From NCBI GenBank assembly GCA_020630455.1, contig JAHDBK010000027.1, positions 1 through 15,251 on the forward strand: 15,251 nt of DNA, in the 5' to 3' direction. The position numbers were made by a program, and so were the translations under genes. The stretch is from Saprospiraceae bacterium (GTDB taxonomy: Bacteria; Bacteroidota; Bacteroidia; Chitinophagales; Saprospiraceae). Shown one piece after another: positions 1 through 6,860 of this stretch (position 1 is the first letter of the stretch; each line of letters opens with the position of its first letter). Under the pieces are notes generated by a model. That model saw only the letters and a list, made by a program, of their open reading frames with translations. It was not told where the DNA came from and did not search any database.

Positions 1-712
1 TATTAGTAGTATTAGTAGATTGACTGGTTAATTGTAATTCTAAATCTGTACAAAAAGCATCGGCATCTGTTTCTACACTAAAAAAAGCTTTTGGTGGAGA
101 GACTACTTTAATTTCTTTTGAAAAAAAGCCAGTACTACACTCATTAACTACTGAAAGGGTAACAACATAAGTTCCTAAGTCATCATATCTATGATTGGGA
201 TGAGTCTCTGTTGAAGTATTTCCATCTCCAAAATCCCATAGATAAGTAGCATCAGAACCACTAGAACAACTTAGATTTATAAAATCATTTCTAAAACCAA
301 TACATACTTCACTAGAAATATCAAAGTCTATCTTTGGTTTAGATTTTATAAAAACAGAAGAAGAACTAAATTGAGTAAATTCATTTCCACCACATAAATT
401 GACAGCATATAATGTAATCTGTTGAGTTACACCTTGTTCATTTCCTGTAGCACAACTCTCAGGTGTGATATTATGTATATGGGTATAATTATTCCTATCA
501 AAAACAGTATCCCTAGCACCATCTCCCCAATCCCATATAAAATAATCTATATCAGGAGAAAGGGTATTATTACTTACCTCAATAACTTCTCCTTCACATA
601 TAGTAATGGGACTGACAATTGAAAAATTAGAATTTGGAATATCACACTGTCCAAATAAATAGCCTATACTACATAGATAGACTATGAAAGTTACTAGATA
701 AAGCCTAAGCAT
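1..712 (-). CDS. Secreted PKD-domain protein, N-terminal part (runs off left edge)
   Basis: Reading the minus strand from the ATG at 712 gives 237 open codons to the window edge with no stop, so the C-terminus is missing. Residues 1-21 form a signal peptide (MLRLYLVTFIVYLCSIGYLF, then GQC) with a hydrophobic core. Two PKD-like modules follow. The first contains WDWGDG near residue 60. The second, about residues 127-204, contains the diagnostic YLWDFGDG and a downstream HRYDDLGTYVVTLSV strand, and is a clear PKD fold. A third module starts near residue 207. Several cysteines recur at module starts. PKD modules are beta-sandwiches common in Bacteroidota secreted adhesins and cell-surface proteins, which often end in a type IX secretion signal, but that end is outside the window. 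The gene is transcribed away from the polysaccharide cluster and is probably unrelated to it. Its ligand and function are not known. Confidence 0.88.
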   Translation of the reverse strand, partial: MLRLYLVTFIVYLCSIGYLFGQCDIPNSNFSIVSPITICEGEVIEVSNNTLSPDIDYFIWDWGDGARDTVFDRNNYTHIHNITPESCATGNEQGVTQQITLYAVNLCGGNEFTQFSSSSVFIKSKPKIDFDISSEVCIGFRNDFINLSCSSGSDATYLWDFGDGNTSTETHPNHRYDDLGTYVVTLSVVNECSTGFFSKEIKVVSPPKAFFSVETDADAFCTDLELQLTSQSTNTTN

Positions 713-898
713 GTTTATTTAAGTCTTTTGTTTTAAGCATTTTGTTTTTGGAGGGTCAACATGGATTGCTAAGTTAAAATATTTTAAGGGCATATTAATA
801 GATGTATATTGATTTCATGGTCTAAAACTTAAAAAATCATGTATTCAAATTACTATTTATGCTGTTTAACCTTTTAGAGGCGATAAAATTGACCAAAA

Positions 899-956
899 TG
901 CAACAAAAAGGATATTTTTTTTTTCTAAAAAATAAAAAATGAGTAATTTTGTTGCA
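899..956. repeat. Perfect 10-bp inverted repeat, possible operator
   Basis: TGCAACAAAA at 899-908 is the exact reverse complement of TTTTGTTGCA at 947-956, with 38 bases between the arms. The right arm overlaps the candidate -7 box at 944-951. A DNA-binding protein gene starts 11 bases downstream, so an operator for autoregulation is a reasonable inference. The centre-to-centre distance of 48 bases would suit two dimers or a looped complex rather than one dimer. Confidence 0.4.
922..951 (+). promoter_or_regulatory. Candidate Bacteroidota-type promoter for the regulator gene
   Basis: TAATTTTG at 944-951 matches the Bacteroidota -7 consensus TAnnTTTG exactly. A weak -33-like TTTC lies at 922-925, with 18 bases between the boxes. 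The transcript would start about 10 bases before the ATG at 968, giving a very short leader. The match is short and the DNA is T-rich, so chance occurrence is possible. Confidence 0.45.
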
Positions 957-967
957 CAATAATCATT

Positions 968-1501
968 ATGATAGAAACATTAATATCATCAAAAACTAGG
1001 ATTAAGCTAATGTTGAAGTTCTTCTTGAACAGCAATACCACAGCTTATTTAAGAGGTTTGGAAAGCGAGTTTGGTGAATCAACTAATGCTATCCGATTAG
1101 AATTGAACCGTTTTGAAGATGCAGGCATGTTGTCTTCTTCTTTAAAAGGAAATAAGAAGTTTTTTAAGGCAAATACACAGCATCCTTTATTTGATGAGAT
1201 ACATAATATCTTATTAAAATATATAGGATTGGATAAAATTGTCAATAAAGTCATCAATCATTTAGGAGAAGTTGATAAGGTTTTTGTTGTTGGAGAATTT
1301 TCTAAAGGATTAGATAGTAATATTATTGATTTATTATTTATAGGCAATATTGATAAAGTTTATTTACTCAAACTAGTTGAAAAAGCAGAGGGATTGATTA
1401 ACCGAAAAGTTAGATATCTAATCTATACTACAGAAGAAGCAAAATCAATTAATTGGGATAATTATAATCCTAAACCCTTGCTTTTATGGAGCAAAGACTG
1501 A
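968..1501 (+). CDS. Winged-helix regulator with degenerate nucleotidyltransferase-like domain
   Basis: The 177-residue protein has two parts. Residues 1-70 look like a winged helix-turn-helix: helices around 8-20, 27-36 and a recognition helix near 39-52, followed by a wing with SSSLKGNKKFFKANT. Residues 100-177 resemble the MNT nucleotidyltransferase fold, with the strand DKVFVVGEFSKG and then SNIIDLLFIG. In active enzymes these motifs are GS and SDIDLL. Here the GS position is GE and the first catalytic aspartate is I119, leaving only D121, so catalysis is unlikely and a sensing or scaffolding role is inferred. Proteins of this architecture occur beside polysaccharide genes in Bacteroidota. 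It lies just upstream of the wbpA-type gene on the same strand and may control the cluster. There is no signal peptide or membrane segment. Regulatory function is inferred; the ligand is unknown. Confidence 0.75.
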   Translation: MIETLISSKTRIKLMLKFFLNSNTTAYLRGLESEFGESTNAIRLELNRFEDAGMLSSSLKGNKKFFKANTQHPLFDEIHNILLKYIGLDKIVNKVINHLGEVDKVFVVGEFSKGLDSNIIDLLFIGNIDKVYLLKLVEKAEGLINRKVRYLIYTTEEAKSINWDNYNPKPLLLWSKD

Positions 1502-1512
1502 AATTTTAATAC

Positions 1513-1609
1513 AAGGCAATAAGTAAAGCATCTTACTTTACTTTGATGATTAATATATAGGGTGTTTACTTTTCAATGTAAGATGTTTTACTTTTGCCTT
1601 CTTTTTTTT
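1513..1609 (+). terminator. Long terminator-like hairpin with alternative fold, upstream of wbpA gene
   Basis: The arm 1513-1536 pairs with 1578-1600 to form about 23 base pairs with one bulged T (1520) and one G-U pair. A run of eight T follows at 1602-1609, as in an intrinsic terminator. The 41-base loop is unusually long. The left arm can instead form an exclusive small hairpin, AAGTAAAG (1521-1528) with CTTTACTT (1536-1543), which would break the terminator stem. It may simply end the regulator transcript, or act as a conditional terminator in the leader of the sugar operon. Confidence 0.65.
1565..1596 (+). promoter_or_regulatory. Possible promoter for the wbpA-upxY segment
   Basis: TACTTTTG at 1589-1596 matches the TAnnTTTG -7 consensus, with a weak TTTA at 1565-1568 in place of the -33 box and 20 bases between them. 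Transcription would start near 1603, about 50 bases before the ATG at 1653. The element lies inside the right arm of the hairpin at 1513-1609, so it may be a chance match in T-rich DNA. Confidence 0.3.
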
Positions 1610-1652
1610 ATCGGTCTTAATCAATACTTACAAATAAAGTGCAAGACGAAAA

Positions 1653-2945
1653 ATGATATTTGAAGAATTAAAAAATAAAAGAGCCAAAATCTCAGTCATT
1701 GGACTTGGATACGTTGGCCTTCCCCTAGCCTTAGAATTTGCTAAAAAATTTAGTGTCATAGGCTTTGATATTAGTGAAAGAAGGGTAGAACTAATGAAAC
1801 AGAACATAGACCCTTCTAATGAACTAGAATCTTCAGTTTTTGAAAATAAAGACATTACCTTCACAGCTAATGCTGAAGATTTAAAAAAAGCTCACTTTCA
1901 CATTGTAGCTGTTCCAACACCAATTGATGAACATAAAAATCCAAATCTTAGACCTCTAATCAGTGCAACAAAATCTGTAGGGAAGCATCTAAAAAAAGGA
2001 GATTATGTCATCTTTGAATCTACAGTCTATCCAGGTTGTACAGAAGAAGATTGCCTACCCATTTTAGAAGAACTTTCTGGACTGAAACTAGGCGTTGATT
2101 TTAAAATAGGTTATTCTCCTGAAAGGATTAACCCAGGAGATAAAGAACGTACAATTGACAAAATATTAAAAATTGTTTCAGGTAGTGATACAGAAGCACT
2201 AGATGAAGTGGCTAAAGTGTATGATGAAATTATCACAGCAGGACTATATAAAGCACCTACTATCAAAGTTGCAGAGGCAGCTAAAGTTATAGAGAATACC
2301 CAAAGGGATTTGAATATCTCCTTGATGAATGAATTGTCTATCATCTTTGATAAAATGGACATTGACACAAAAGAAGTGATAAAGGCAGCGGGTACAAAAT
2401 GGAATTTTTTAAAATTCTCTCCAGGTTTAGTAGGAGGACATTGTATAGGTGTAGATCCTTATTACTTATTACACAAATCAAAACAACTAGGGTATGACCC
2501 ACAAGTTATTTTGAGTGGTCGGAGAATCAATGATGGAATGCCTGCTTTTGTAGCCAAGCGCCTAATTCAAATGTTGATTAAGAAAAATAAAAGCCCTCAA
2601 AATGCTAAGGTACTTGTCATGGGTGTTACATTCAAAGAAAATGTATCAGATATTAGAAACTCTAAAGTAGCAGATTTAGTCAAAGAACTGATGCAATATT
2701 CTATCAATGTTCATGTAACAGATCCTTATGCCTCTCCAAATGAAGTTGCACACGAATATAATTTAACACTGGTTGATAAGGTATCCAATGATTATGATGC
2801 TGTAGTAGTTGCAGTTGAGCATCAGGAATACAAACAATTAGATATGACTTATTTTAAATCTATCACAAAAGAAAATCCAATCTTAATGGATTTGAAAGGG
2901 ATGTATGAATATAGTCAAAATGGAATGCTTTACTGGCGATTGTAG
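1653..2945 (+). CDS. wbpA: UDP-N-acetyl-D-glucosamine 6-dehydrogenase (WbpA/TviB type)
   Basis: This 430-residue cytoplasmic enzyme oxidises C6 of UDP-GlcNAc to UDP-GlcNAc uronic acid using two NAD+. The N-terminal Rossmann fold carries GLGYVGLPLA at about 17-26. VAVPTP at 85-90 and FESTVYPGCTEE at 121-132 are typical of the UDP-HexNAc dehydrogenase branch, as is GYSPERINPGDKE at 153-165. The catalytic cysteine is C264 in GGHCIGVDPYYL. The C-terminal NDP-sugar-binding domain includes VMGVTFKENVSDIRNSK. Length matches WbpA and TviB. A related alternative is UDP-ManNAc dehydrogenase (WecC), but the presence of wbpB-, wbpE- and wbpD-type genes downstream favours UDP-GlcNAc as substrate. It starts at the first ATG after the T-run, and the antiterminator gene follows after 12 bases, so the two are likely cotranscribed. 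Confidence 0.85.
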   Translation: MIFEELKNKRAKISVIGLGYVGLPLALEFAKKFSVIGFDISERRVELMKQNIDPSNELESSVFENKDITFTANAEDLKKAHFHIVAVPTPIDEHKNPNLRPLISATKSVGKHLKKGDYVIFESTVYPGCTEEDCLPILEELSGLKLGVDFKIGYSPERINPGDKERTIDKILKIVSGSDTEALDEVAKVYDEIITAGLYKAPTIKVAEAAKVIENTQRDLNISLMNELSIIFDKMDIDTKEVIKAAGTKWNFLKFSPGLVGGHCIGVDPYYLLHKSKQLGYDPQVILSGRRINDGMPAFVAKRLIQMLIKKNKSPQNAKVLVMGVTFKENVSDIRNSKVADLVKELMQYSINVHVTDPYASPNEVAHEYNLTLVDKVSNDYDAVVVAVEHQEYKQLDMTYFKSITKENPILMDLKGMYEYSQNGMLYWRL

Positions 2946-2957
2946 AACATAAGCAAC

Positions 2958-3494
2958 ATGAGTACAGCTAGACAAGGATACGAAAATCATTTAGATACGA
3001 AAGAAGCTAAATGGTTTGCAGTCTATATCAAATACAAAAGAGAAAAAATAGTTAAGAGACTGCTAGAGGAAAAAGGCATTGAAGCTTATTTACCTGTACA
3101 AACTTTTACACGCCGTTATACACGTAAAGTAAAAGTGGTAGAATTACCATTAATTAGTTGCCATATCTTTGTCAAGATTACTCAAAAAGAATATGTGCGA
3201 GTTTTAGAAACTGAAAACGTAGTGAAATTTATTCAGTTTTCAAGAAACCTGCTCTCTATTCCTGAAGAAGAAATTTTGCTGATGCAAAGAGTAGTAGGAG
3301 AGGGGCTAGCTTTTGAAATAGAACCAGCAAAATACAATGAGGGAGATAGTGTCGAAATTATTGGTGGAAACTTAACAGGTATTCAGGGCAAATTAGTAGC
3401 CATACAAGGCAAAAAACAATTTTTGGTTGAATTAAATCATATTGGCTACACACTAAGAATGGAAATTGATCCTCAATTACTGAGGAAAATATAA
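2958..3494 (+). CDS. UpxY/RfaH-like transcription antiterminator (NusG paralogue)
   Basis: The 178-residue protein has the NusG N-terminal domain at about 17-110, beginning KWFAVYIKYKREKIVKRLLEEKGIEAYLP (shown in part; key residues W19, Y23, Y44 and P46). A KOW motif sits at about 126-160 with EGDSVEIIGGNLTGIQGKLV. Specialised NusG paralogues of this kind bind RNA polymerase and let it read through terminators in one particular polysaccharide operon. In Bacteroides the UpxY proteins are encoded near the start of each capsule operon, and this gene is likewise second in its cluster. It is followed within six bases by a strong terminator (3500-3541), which is a natural candidate for its action, along with the leader hairpin at 1513-1609. 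The target is inferred. The family call is firm. Confidence 0.88.
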   Translation: MSTARQGYENHLDTKEAKWFAVYIKYKREKIVKRLLEEKGIEAYLPVQTFTRRYTRKVKVVELPLISCHIFVKITQKEYVRVLETENVVKFIQFSRNLLSIPEEEILLMQRVVGEGLAFEIEPAKYNEGDSVEIIGGNLTGIQGKLVAIQGKKQFLVELNHIGYTLRMEIDPQLLRKI

Positions 3495-3499
3495 ATAGG

Positions 3500-3541
3500 A
3501 AAGGAGATGATACATTCAATATAATGTGTTATCCCTTTTTT
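3500..3541 (+). terminator. Rho-independent terminator after the antiterminator gene
   Basis: Bases 3500-3516 pair with 3523-3539 to give 17 positions with one mismatch and three G-U pairs, around a six-base loop (CAATAT). Six T at 3536-3541 form the tail. It starts six bases after the TAA of the UpxY-like gene. It separates wbpA-upxY from ugd and the rest of the cluster, so readthrough is needed unless ugd has its own promoter. Confidence 0.75.
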
Positions 3542-3791
3542 ATGTCAATGATTTTATAATCATTAAAAACAGTAAAAAAATACACGAAAAATTATCAGAC
3601 GACAGGTTCTTGCGACCTTTCGAGGGCGAAGCCTTATACCAATCCATATTTAACTTTATGTATAAAAAATGCTTACAAAGATTTGAATACCAAGAGCAAG
3701 TCCCAAAGCAGGTTACATATTTCAAATACGGATTCGTATTATACCAAAATTTAGTCGTTGATTTTATAGTTAAACCAAATCGTATAATATA
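3542..3791. other. Unexplained 250-base intergenic stretch with GC-rich island and small repeats
   Basis: This gap interrupts an otherwise tight operon. Bases 3596-3635 are over 50% G+C in AT-rich surroundings and can form small hairpins (AGGT 3604-3607 with ACCT 3615-3618; GGC 3625-3627 with GCC 3631-3633). AATACG at 3725-3730 and CGTATT at 3735-3740 are inverted around GATT. TTATACCAA occurs directly at 3634-3642 and 3739-3747. A GTG-started frame (3526-3792) is open, but it begins inside the terminator stem and its product resembles no family I know, so I do not call it a gene. It could be a dispersed intergenic repeat, a remnant of an element, or a structured leader of ugd. Confidence 0.5.
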
Positions 3792-5129
3792 ATGAATATA
3801 GCAGTAGTTGGTACAGGTTATGTTGGTCTAGTTACAGGAACTTGCTTTGCTGAAACAGGCAACAATGTAATATGCGTAGATATTGACGCAGATAAAGTTC
3901 AAAGAATGCAAAATGGTGAAGTGCCTATCTATGAACCAGGTTTAGAACTTCTTTTTGATAGAAATACTAAACAGGGAAGATTACACTTTACAACAGATTT
4001 AAGAGAAGCTATCAAAGATGCAGAAGTCATTTTCTTAGCATTACCAACACCACCAGATGAAGATGGTTCTGCTGATTTATCTTATATATTAGGCGTGGCA
4101 AAACAATTGAGTGTAATCATTGAAGATTACAAAGTAGTTGTAGATAAAAGTACAGTGCCTGTTGGAACAGCAGAAAAAGTACATGCAGCTCTAGTGAAGA
4201 ATTTAGATGAAAGCCTATTTGATGTAGTATCAAATCCAGAATTTTTAAGAGAAGGGGTAGCGGTAGATGATTTTATGAAACCAGACAGAGTTGTCATTGG
4301 TACAAGTTCTGATAGAGCTCAAAAAACAATGAAGCGTCTATATGACCCATTTGTTCGTCAAGGAAACCCAATCATCTTTATGGATGAGCGTTCAGCTGAA
4401 ATGACAAAGTATGCAGCAAACTCCTATCTAGCAACTCGTATTTCTTTTATGAATGAAATTGCAAACCTTTGTGAAGAGGTAGGAGCAGATGTAGATAAAG
4501 TACGTATTGGAATGGGGAGTGATAATCGTATTGGAAAACGATTCTTATTTCCAGGAGTAGGATACGGAGGTTCTTGTTTTCCTAAAGATGTACAAGCATT
4601 AGCTAAAACTGCAGAAGAAAACGATTATGATTTTAAAATTTTGAAATCTGTAATGACCGTCAATACTATCCAAAAAAGTAGATTGGTGAAAAAGGTTAAA
4701 AGAATGTTTGGTAGTGATTTGAATGGTAAAACTTTTGGCATTTGGGGATTAGCATTCAAACCAAACACAGATGATATTCGTGAAGCACCAGCACTCAATA
4801 TCATAGATGAACTACTAGAAGCAGGAGCAAAAGTAAAAGCTTTTGACCCAGAAGCTATGAAAAATGTGAAAGCAATTTATGGAGATAAAATTCAATTTGT
4901 AAGTGACCAATACGAAGCTTTAATTGAAGTAGATGCCCTAGCTATTGTTACAGAGTGGAGTGTTTTTAGAACACCAAGCTTTAAAGTGATGAAAGAATTA
5001 ATGAATGAACCTGTTATCTTTGATGGTCGTAATTTATATGATATGAATCGTATGAAAGAAAATGGCTTCCACTATGAAAGTATTGGGCGAAATATTATTG
5101 AAACAAAACAAGAGGTGACATCATCATAA
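3792..5129 (+). CDS. ugd: UDP-glucose 6-dehydrogenase
   Basis: The 445-residue enzyme oxidises UDP-glucose to UDP-glucuronic acid with two NAD+ in the cytoplasm. Visible motifs are GTGYVGLVTG at 7-16 (NAD binding), PIYEPGL near 45-51, DKSTVPVGT at 118-126, SNPEFLREG at 147-155, and GYGGSCFPKD at 258-267 with catalytic C262. The C-terminal half shows the usual WGLAFKPNTDDIREAPA segment. Length is normal for the bacterial UGD family. It differs clearly from the UDP-HexNAc dehydrogenase upstream, so the operon carries two separate six-carbon oxidation steps. Its product supplies the decarboxylase and epimerase encoded further down. The ATG at 3792 is preceded by the 250-base gap, and the next gene starts three bases after its stop. 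Confidence 0.93.
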   Translation: MNIAVVGTGYVGLVTGTCFAETGNNVICVDIDADKVQRMQNGEVPIYEPGLELLFDRNTKQGRLHFTTDLREAIKDAEVIFLALPTPPDEDGSADLSYILGVAKQLSVIIEDYKVVVDKSTVPVGTAEKVHAALVKNLDESLFDVVSNPEFLREGVAVDDFMKPDRVVIGTSSDRAQKTMKRLYDPFVRQGNPIIFMDERSAEMTKYAANSYLATRISFMNEIANLCEEVGADVDKVRIGMGSDNRIGKRFLFPGVGYGGSCFPKDVQALAKTAEENDYDFKILKSVMTVNTIQKSRLVKKVKRMFGSDLNGKTFGIWGLAFKPNTDDIREAPALNIIDELLEAGAKVKAFDPEAMKNVKAIYGDKIQFVSDQYEALIEVDALAIVTEWSVFRTPSFKVMKELMNEPVIFDGRNLYDMNRMKENGFHYESIGRNIIETKQEVTSS

Positions 5130-5132
5130 GAT

Positions 5133-6275
5133 ATGAACACACAAAGCCTCCATATACAAATGGTTGACCTCAAAGGTCAATACAATAAAATCAAGGCAGA
5201 AATTGATACAGAGGTGTTAGAAGTGGTCAGTTCTACAGCTTATATCAATGGCCCTAAAGTGAAATCTTTTCAAGCCAATTTGGAAAGATACCTAGGCGTA
5301 AAACATGTTATTCCATGTGCTAATGGAACAGATGCTCTACAAGTAGCTTTGATGGCTTTAGGTTTAAAACAAGGAGATGAAGTTATTGTACCTTCATTCA
5401 CTTATGTAGCTACAGCAGAGGTTATTGGACTATTAGGCTTAAAACCAATTATGGTGGATGTGGATGTAGCTACATTTAATATAACAGCAAGTATTATAGA
5501 ACAAGCTATTACACCCAATACCAAAGCTATCGTACCTGTACATTTATTTGGACAAAGTGCAGATATGGAAGCTATCATGACAGTAGCCAACAAACACAAC
5601 TTATTTGTAATAGAAGATAATGCTCAAGCAATAGGAGCAGATTATACATTTAAAGATGGTACAAAAAAGAAAACAGGAGGTATTGGTCATATAGGCTGTA
5701 CATCTTTCTATCCATCTAAAAACTTAGGCTGCTATGGTGATGGTGGAGCAATCATGACCAATGATGATACACTCGCTGCCCAAATTAGAATGGTGGCTAA
5801 TCATGGACAAAGTAGAAGATATTACCATGATGTTATTGGTGTGAATTCGAGACTAGATGCTATCCAAGCGGCAATTCTTGATGTTAAACTAAAATACTTA
5901 GATACCTACAATGGTGCTCGTCAAAGAGCAGCAGCTTATTACGATACTCAACTTTCAAATATAGAAGGAATAAAGATTCCTACAAGACAACATAATTCTA
6001 CACATGTTTTTCATCAATATACTTTACTAGTAAAAGAAGGAAAAAGAGATGCTTTGCAAGCATACTTAAAGGAGCAAAGTATTCCTAGTATGATTTACTA
6101 CCCTGTTCCTTTGTATGACCAATTAGCTTTTAAAGAACATATTGAGGATGGGTTTAAATTACCTAATACTGAAATACTATGTGATGAAGTACTTTCTTTA
6201 CCTATGCATTCAGAATTAGACGAAGGACAGTTAGAGTGGATTTGTAATCAAGTACAAGCATTTTTTAAACTATAA
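5133..6275 (+). CDS. wbpE: DegT/DnrJ/EryC1 aminotransferase (WbpE type)
   Basis: This 380-residue protein belongs to the sugar aminotransferases of fold type I that use PLP. The cofactor-binding features are GTDALQVAL at 65-73, EDNAQAIGA at 161-169, and the PLP lysine K196 in SFYPSKNLGCYGDGGA. The C-terminal half includes NSRLDAIQAAIL. In the WbpABDE pathway the enzyme transfers an amino group from glutamate to C3 of the UDP-3-keto-GlcNAc uronic acid made by WbpB, giving UDP-GlcNAc(3NH2)A. The adjacent acetyltransferase and oxidoreductase genes support this assignment over other DegT family roles. It lies three bases from ugd and three from the next gene, so translation is probably coupled. 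Confidence 0.87.
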   Translation: MNTQSLHIQMVDLKGQYNKIKAEIDTEVLEVVSSTAYINGPKVKSFQANLERYLGVKHVIPCANGTDALQVALMALGLKQGDEVIVPSFTYVATAEVIGLLGLKPIMVDVDVATFNITASIIEQAITPNTKAIVPVHLFGQSADMEAIMTVANKHNLFVIEDNAQAIGADYTFKDGTKKKTGGIGHIGCTSFYPSKNLGCYGDGGAIMTNDDTLAAQIRMVANHGQSRRYYHDVIGVNSRLDAIQAAILDVKLKYLDTYNGARQRAAAYYDTQLSNIEGIKIPTRQHNSTHVFHQYTLLVKEGKRDALQAYLKEQSIPSMIYYPVPLYDQLAFKEHIEDGFKLPNTEILCDEVLSLPMHSELDEGQLEWICNQVQAFFKL

Positions 6276-6278
6276 AAT

Positions 6279-6860
6279 ATGTCTGAACTATTTGTTCACC
6301 CAACAGCAGTAATTGATAAGGGAGCAAAGATAGGTAAGGGTACAAAAGTTTGGCATTTTAGTCACTTAATGAGTGACTGTATTGTAGGAGAAAATTGTAA
6401 TCTTGGTCAAAATGTTTTTATTGGAAATAACGTTGAACTAGGACAAAATGTTAAAGTACAAAACAATGTTTCCATTTATGAAGGCGTAATTTGTGAAAAT
6501 GATGTCTTTCTAGGGCCATCAGTTGTTTTTACCAATGTTATTAATCCTAGAAGTCATATTAATAGAAAAACAGAATACCAAACAACCCTAGTAAAAAAAG
6601 GAGCAAGTATTGGTGCAAATGCCACTATAATTTGTGGTAACACAATAGGACAGTTTGCTCTAATAGGTGCGGGTTCTGTGGTGACAAAGTCAGTAGAAGA
6701 TTATGCACTCGTAGTAGGCAACCCTGCCCGACAAATTGGTTGGGTAAGTGCAGCAGGGCATCGTTTGTATTTTGGGGCAGATAATCGTGCTACTTGTCCT
6801 GTTTCAGGACAAAGTTACTTCTTAATTGAAGGTAAAGTAAAGGAAATCGTTAAGGCTTGA
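6279..6860 (+). CDS. wbpD: Left-handed beta-helix N-acetyltransferase (WbpD type)
   Basis: The 193-residue protein is built from hexapeptide repeats from about residue 8 to 155, visible as stretches such as VHPTAVIDKGAKIGKGTKVW, IGNNVELGQNVKVQNNVSI, and GASIGANATIICGNTIG. This gives the trimeric left-handed beta-helix of acetyl-CoA-dependent sugar acetyltransferases. Its length and its position between WbpE-type and WbpB-type genes match WbpD, which acetylates the 3-amino group to form UDP-2,3-diacetamido-glucuronic acid. The C-terminal segment after the helix contains GNPARQIGWVS, typical of this group. The TGA stop overlaps the TTG start of the next gene by three bases (TTGA). Confidence 0.9.
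   Translation: MSELFVHPTAVIDKGAKIGKGTKVWHFSHLMSDCIVGENCNLGQNVFIGNNVELGQNVKVQNNVSIYEGVICENDVFLGPSVVFTNVINPRSHINRKTEYQTTLVKKGASIGANATIICGNTIGQFALIGAGSVVTKSVEDYALVVGNPARQIGWVSAAGHRLYFGADNRATCPVSGQSYFLIEGKVKEIVKA

Larger units (their letters stand above)
713..967. other. Divergent intergenic region between PKD gene and regulator
   Basis: This 255-base AT-rich spacer separates two divergently transcribed genes and must hold promoters for both. On the plus strand I see a candidate promoter and an inverted repeat close to the regulator gene, listed separately. On the minus strand I found no exact TAnnTTTG element for the PKD gene. No open reading frame or RNA gene is visible. Confidence 0.7.

Noticed and set aside
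422..622. Plus-strand open frame of 66 codons
   Set aside because: It lies antisense to the PKD protein gene, which has a clear signal peptide and PKD motifs; the frame has no recognisable features.
899..956. Inverted repeat 899-908/947-956 as an RNA hairpin or terminator
   Set aside because: The 38-base loop, the absence of a T tail and its position upstream of the likely transcript start make a DNA operator more plausible.
2111..2368. Minus-strand open frame of 85 codons
   Set aside because: It is wholly antisense to the wbpA-type gene, whose motifs are intact.
3526..3792. GTG-started open frame of 88 codons ending in TAATG overlap with ugd
   Set aside because: It starts inside the right arm of the terminator, has no recognisable family and is rich in F, Y, K and I as expected from translated AT-rich DNA. 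The stop-start overlap is suggestive but not enough.
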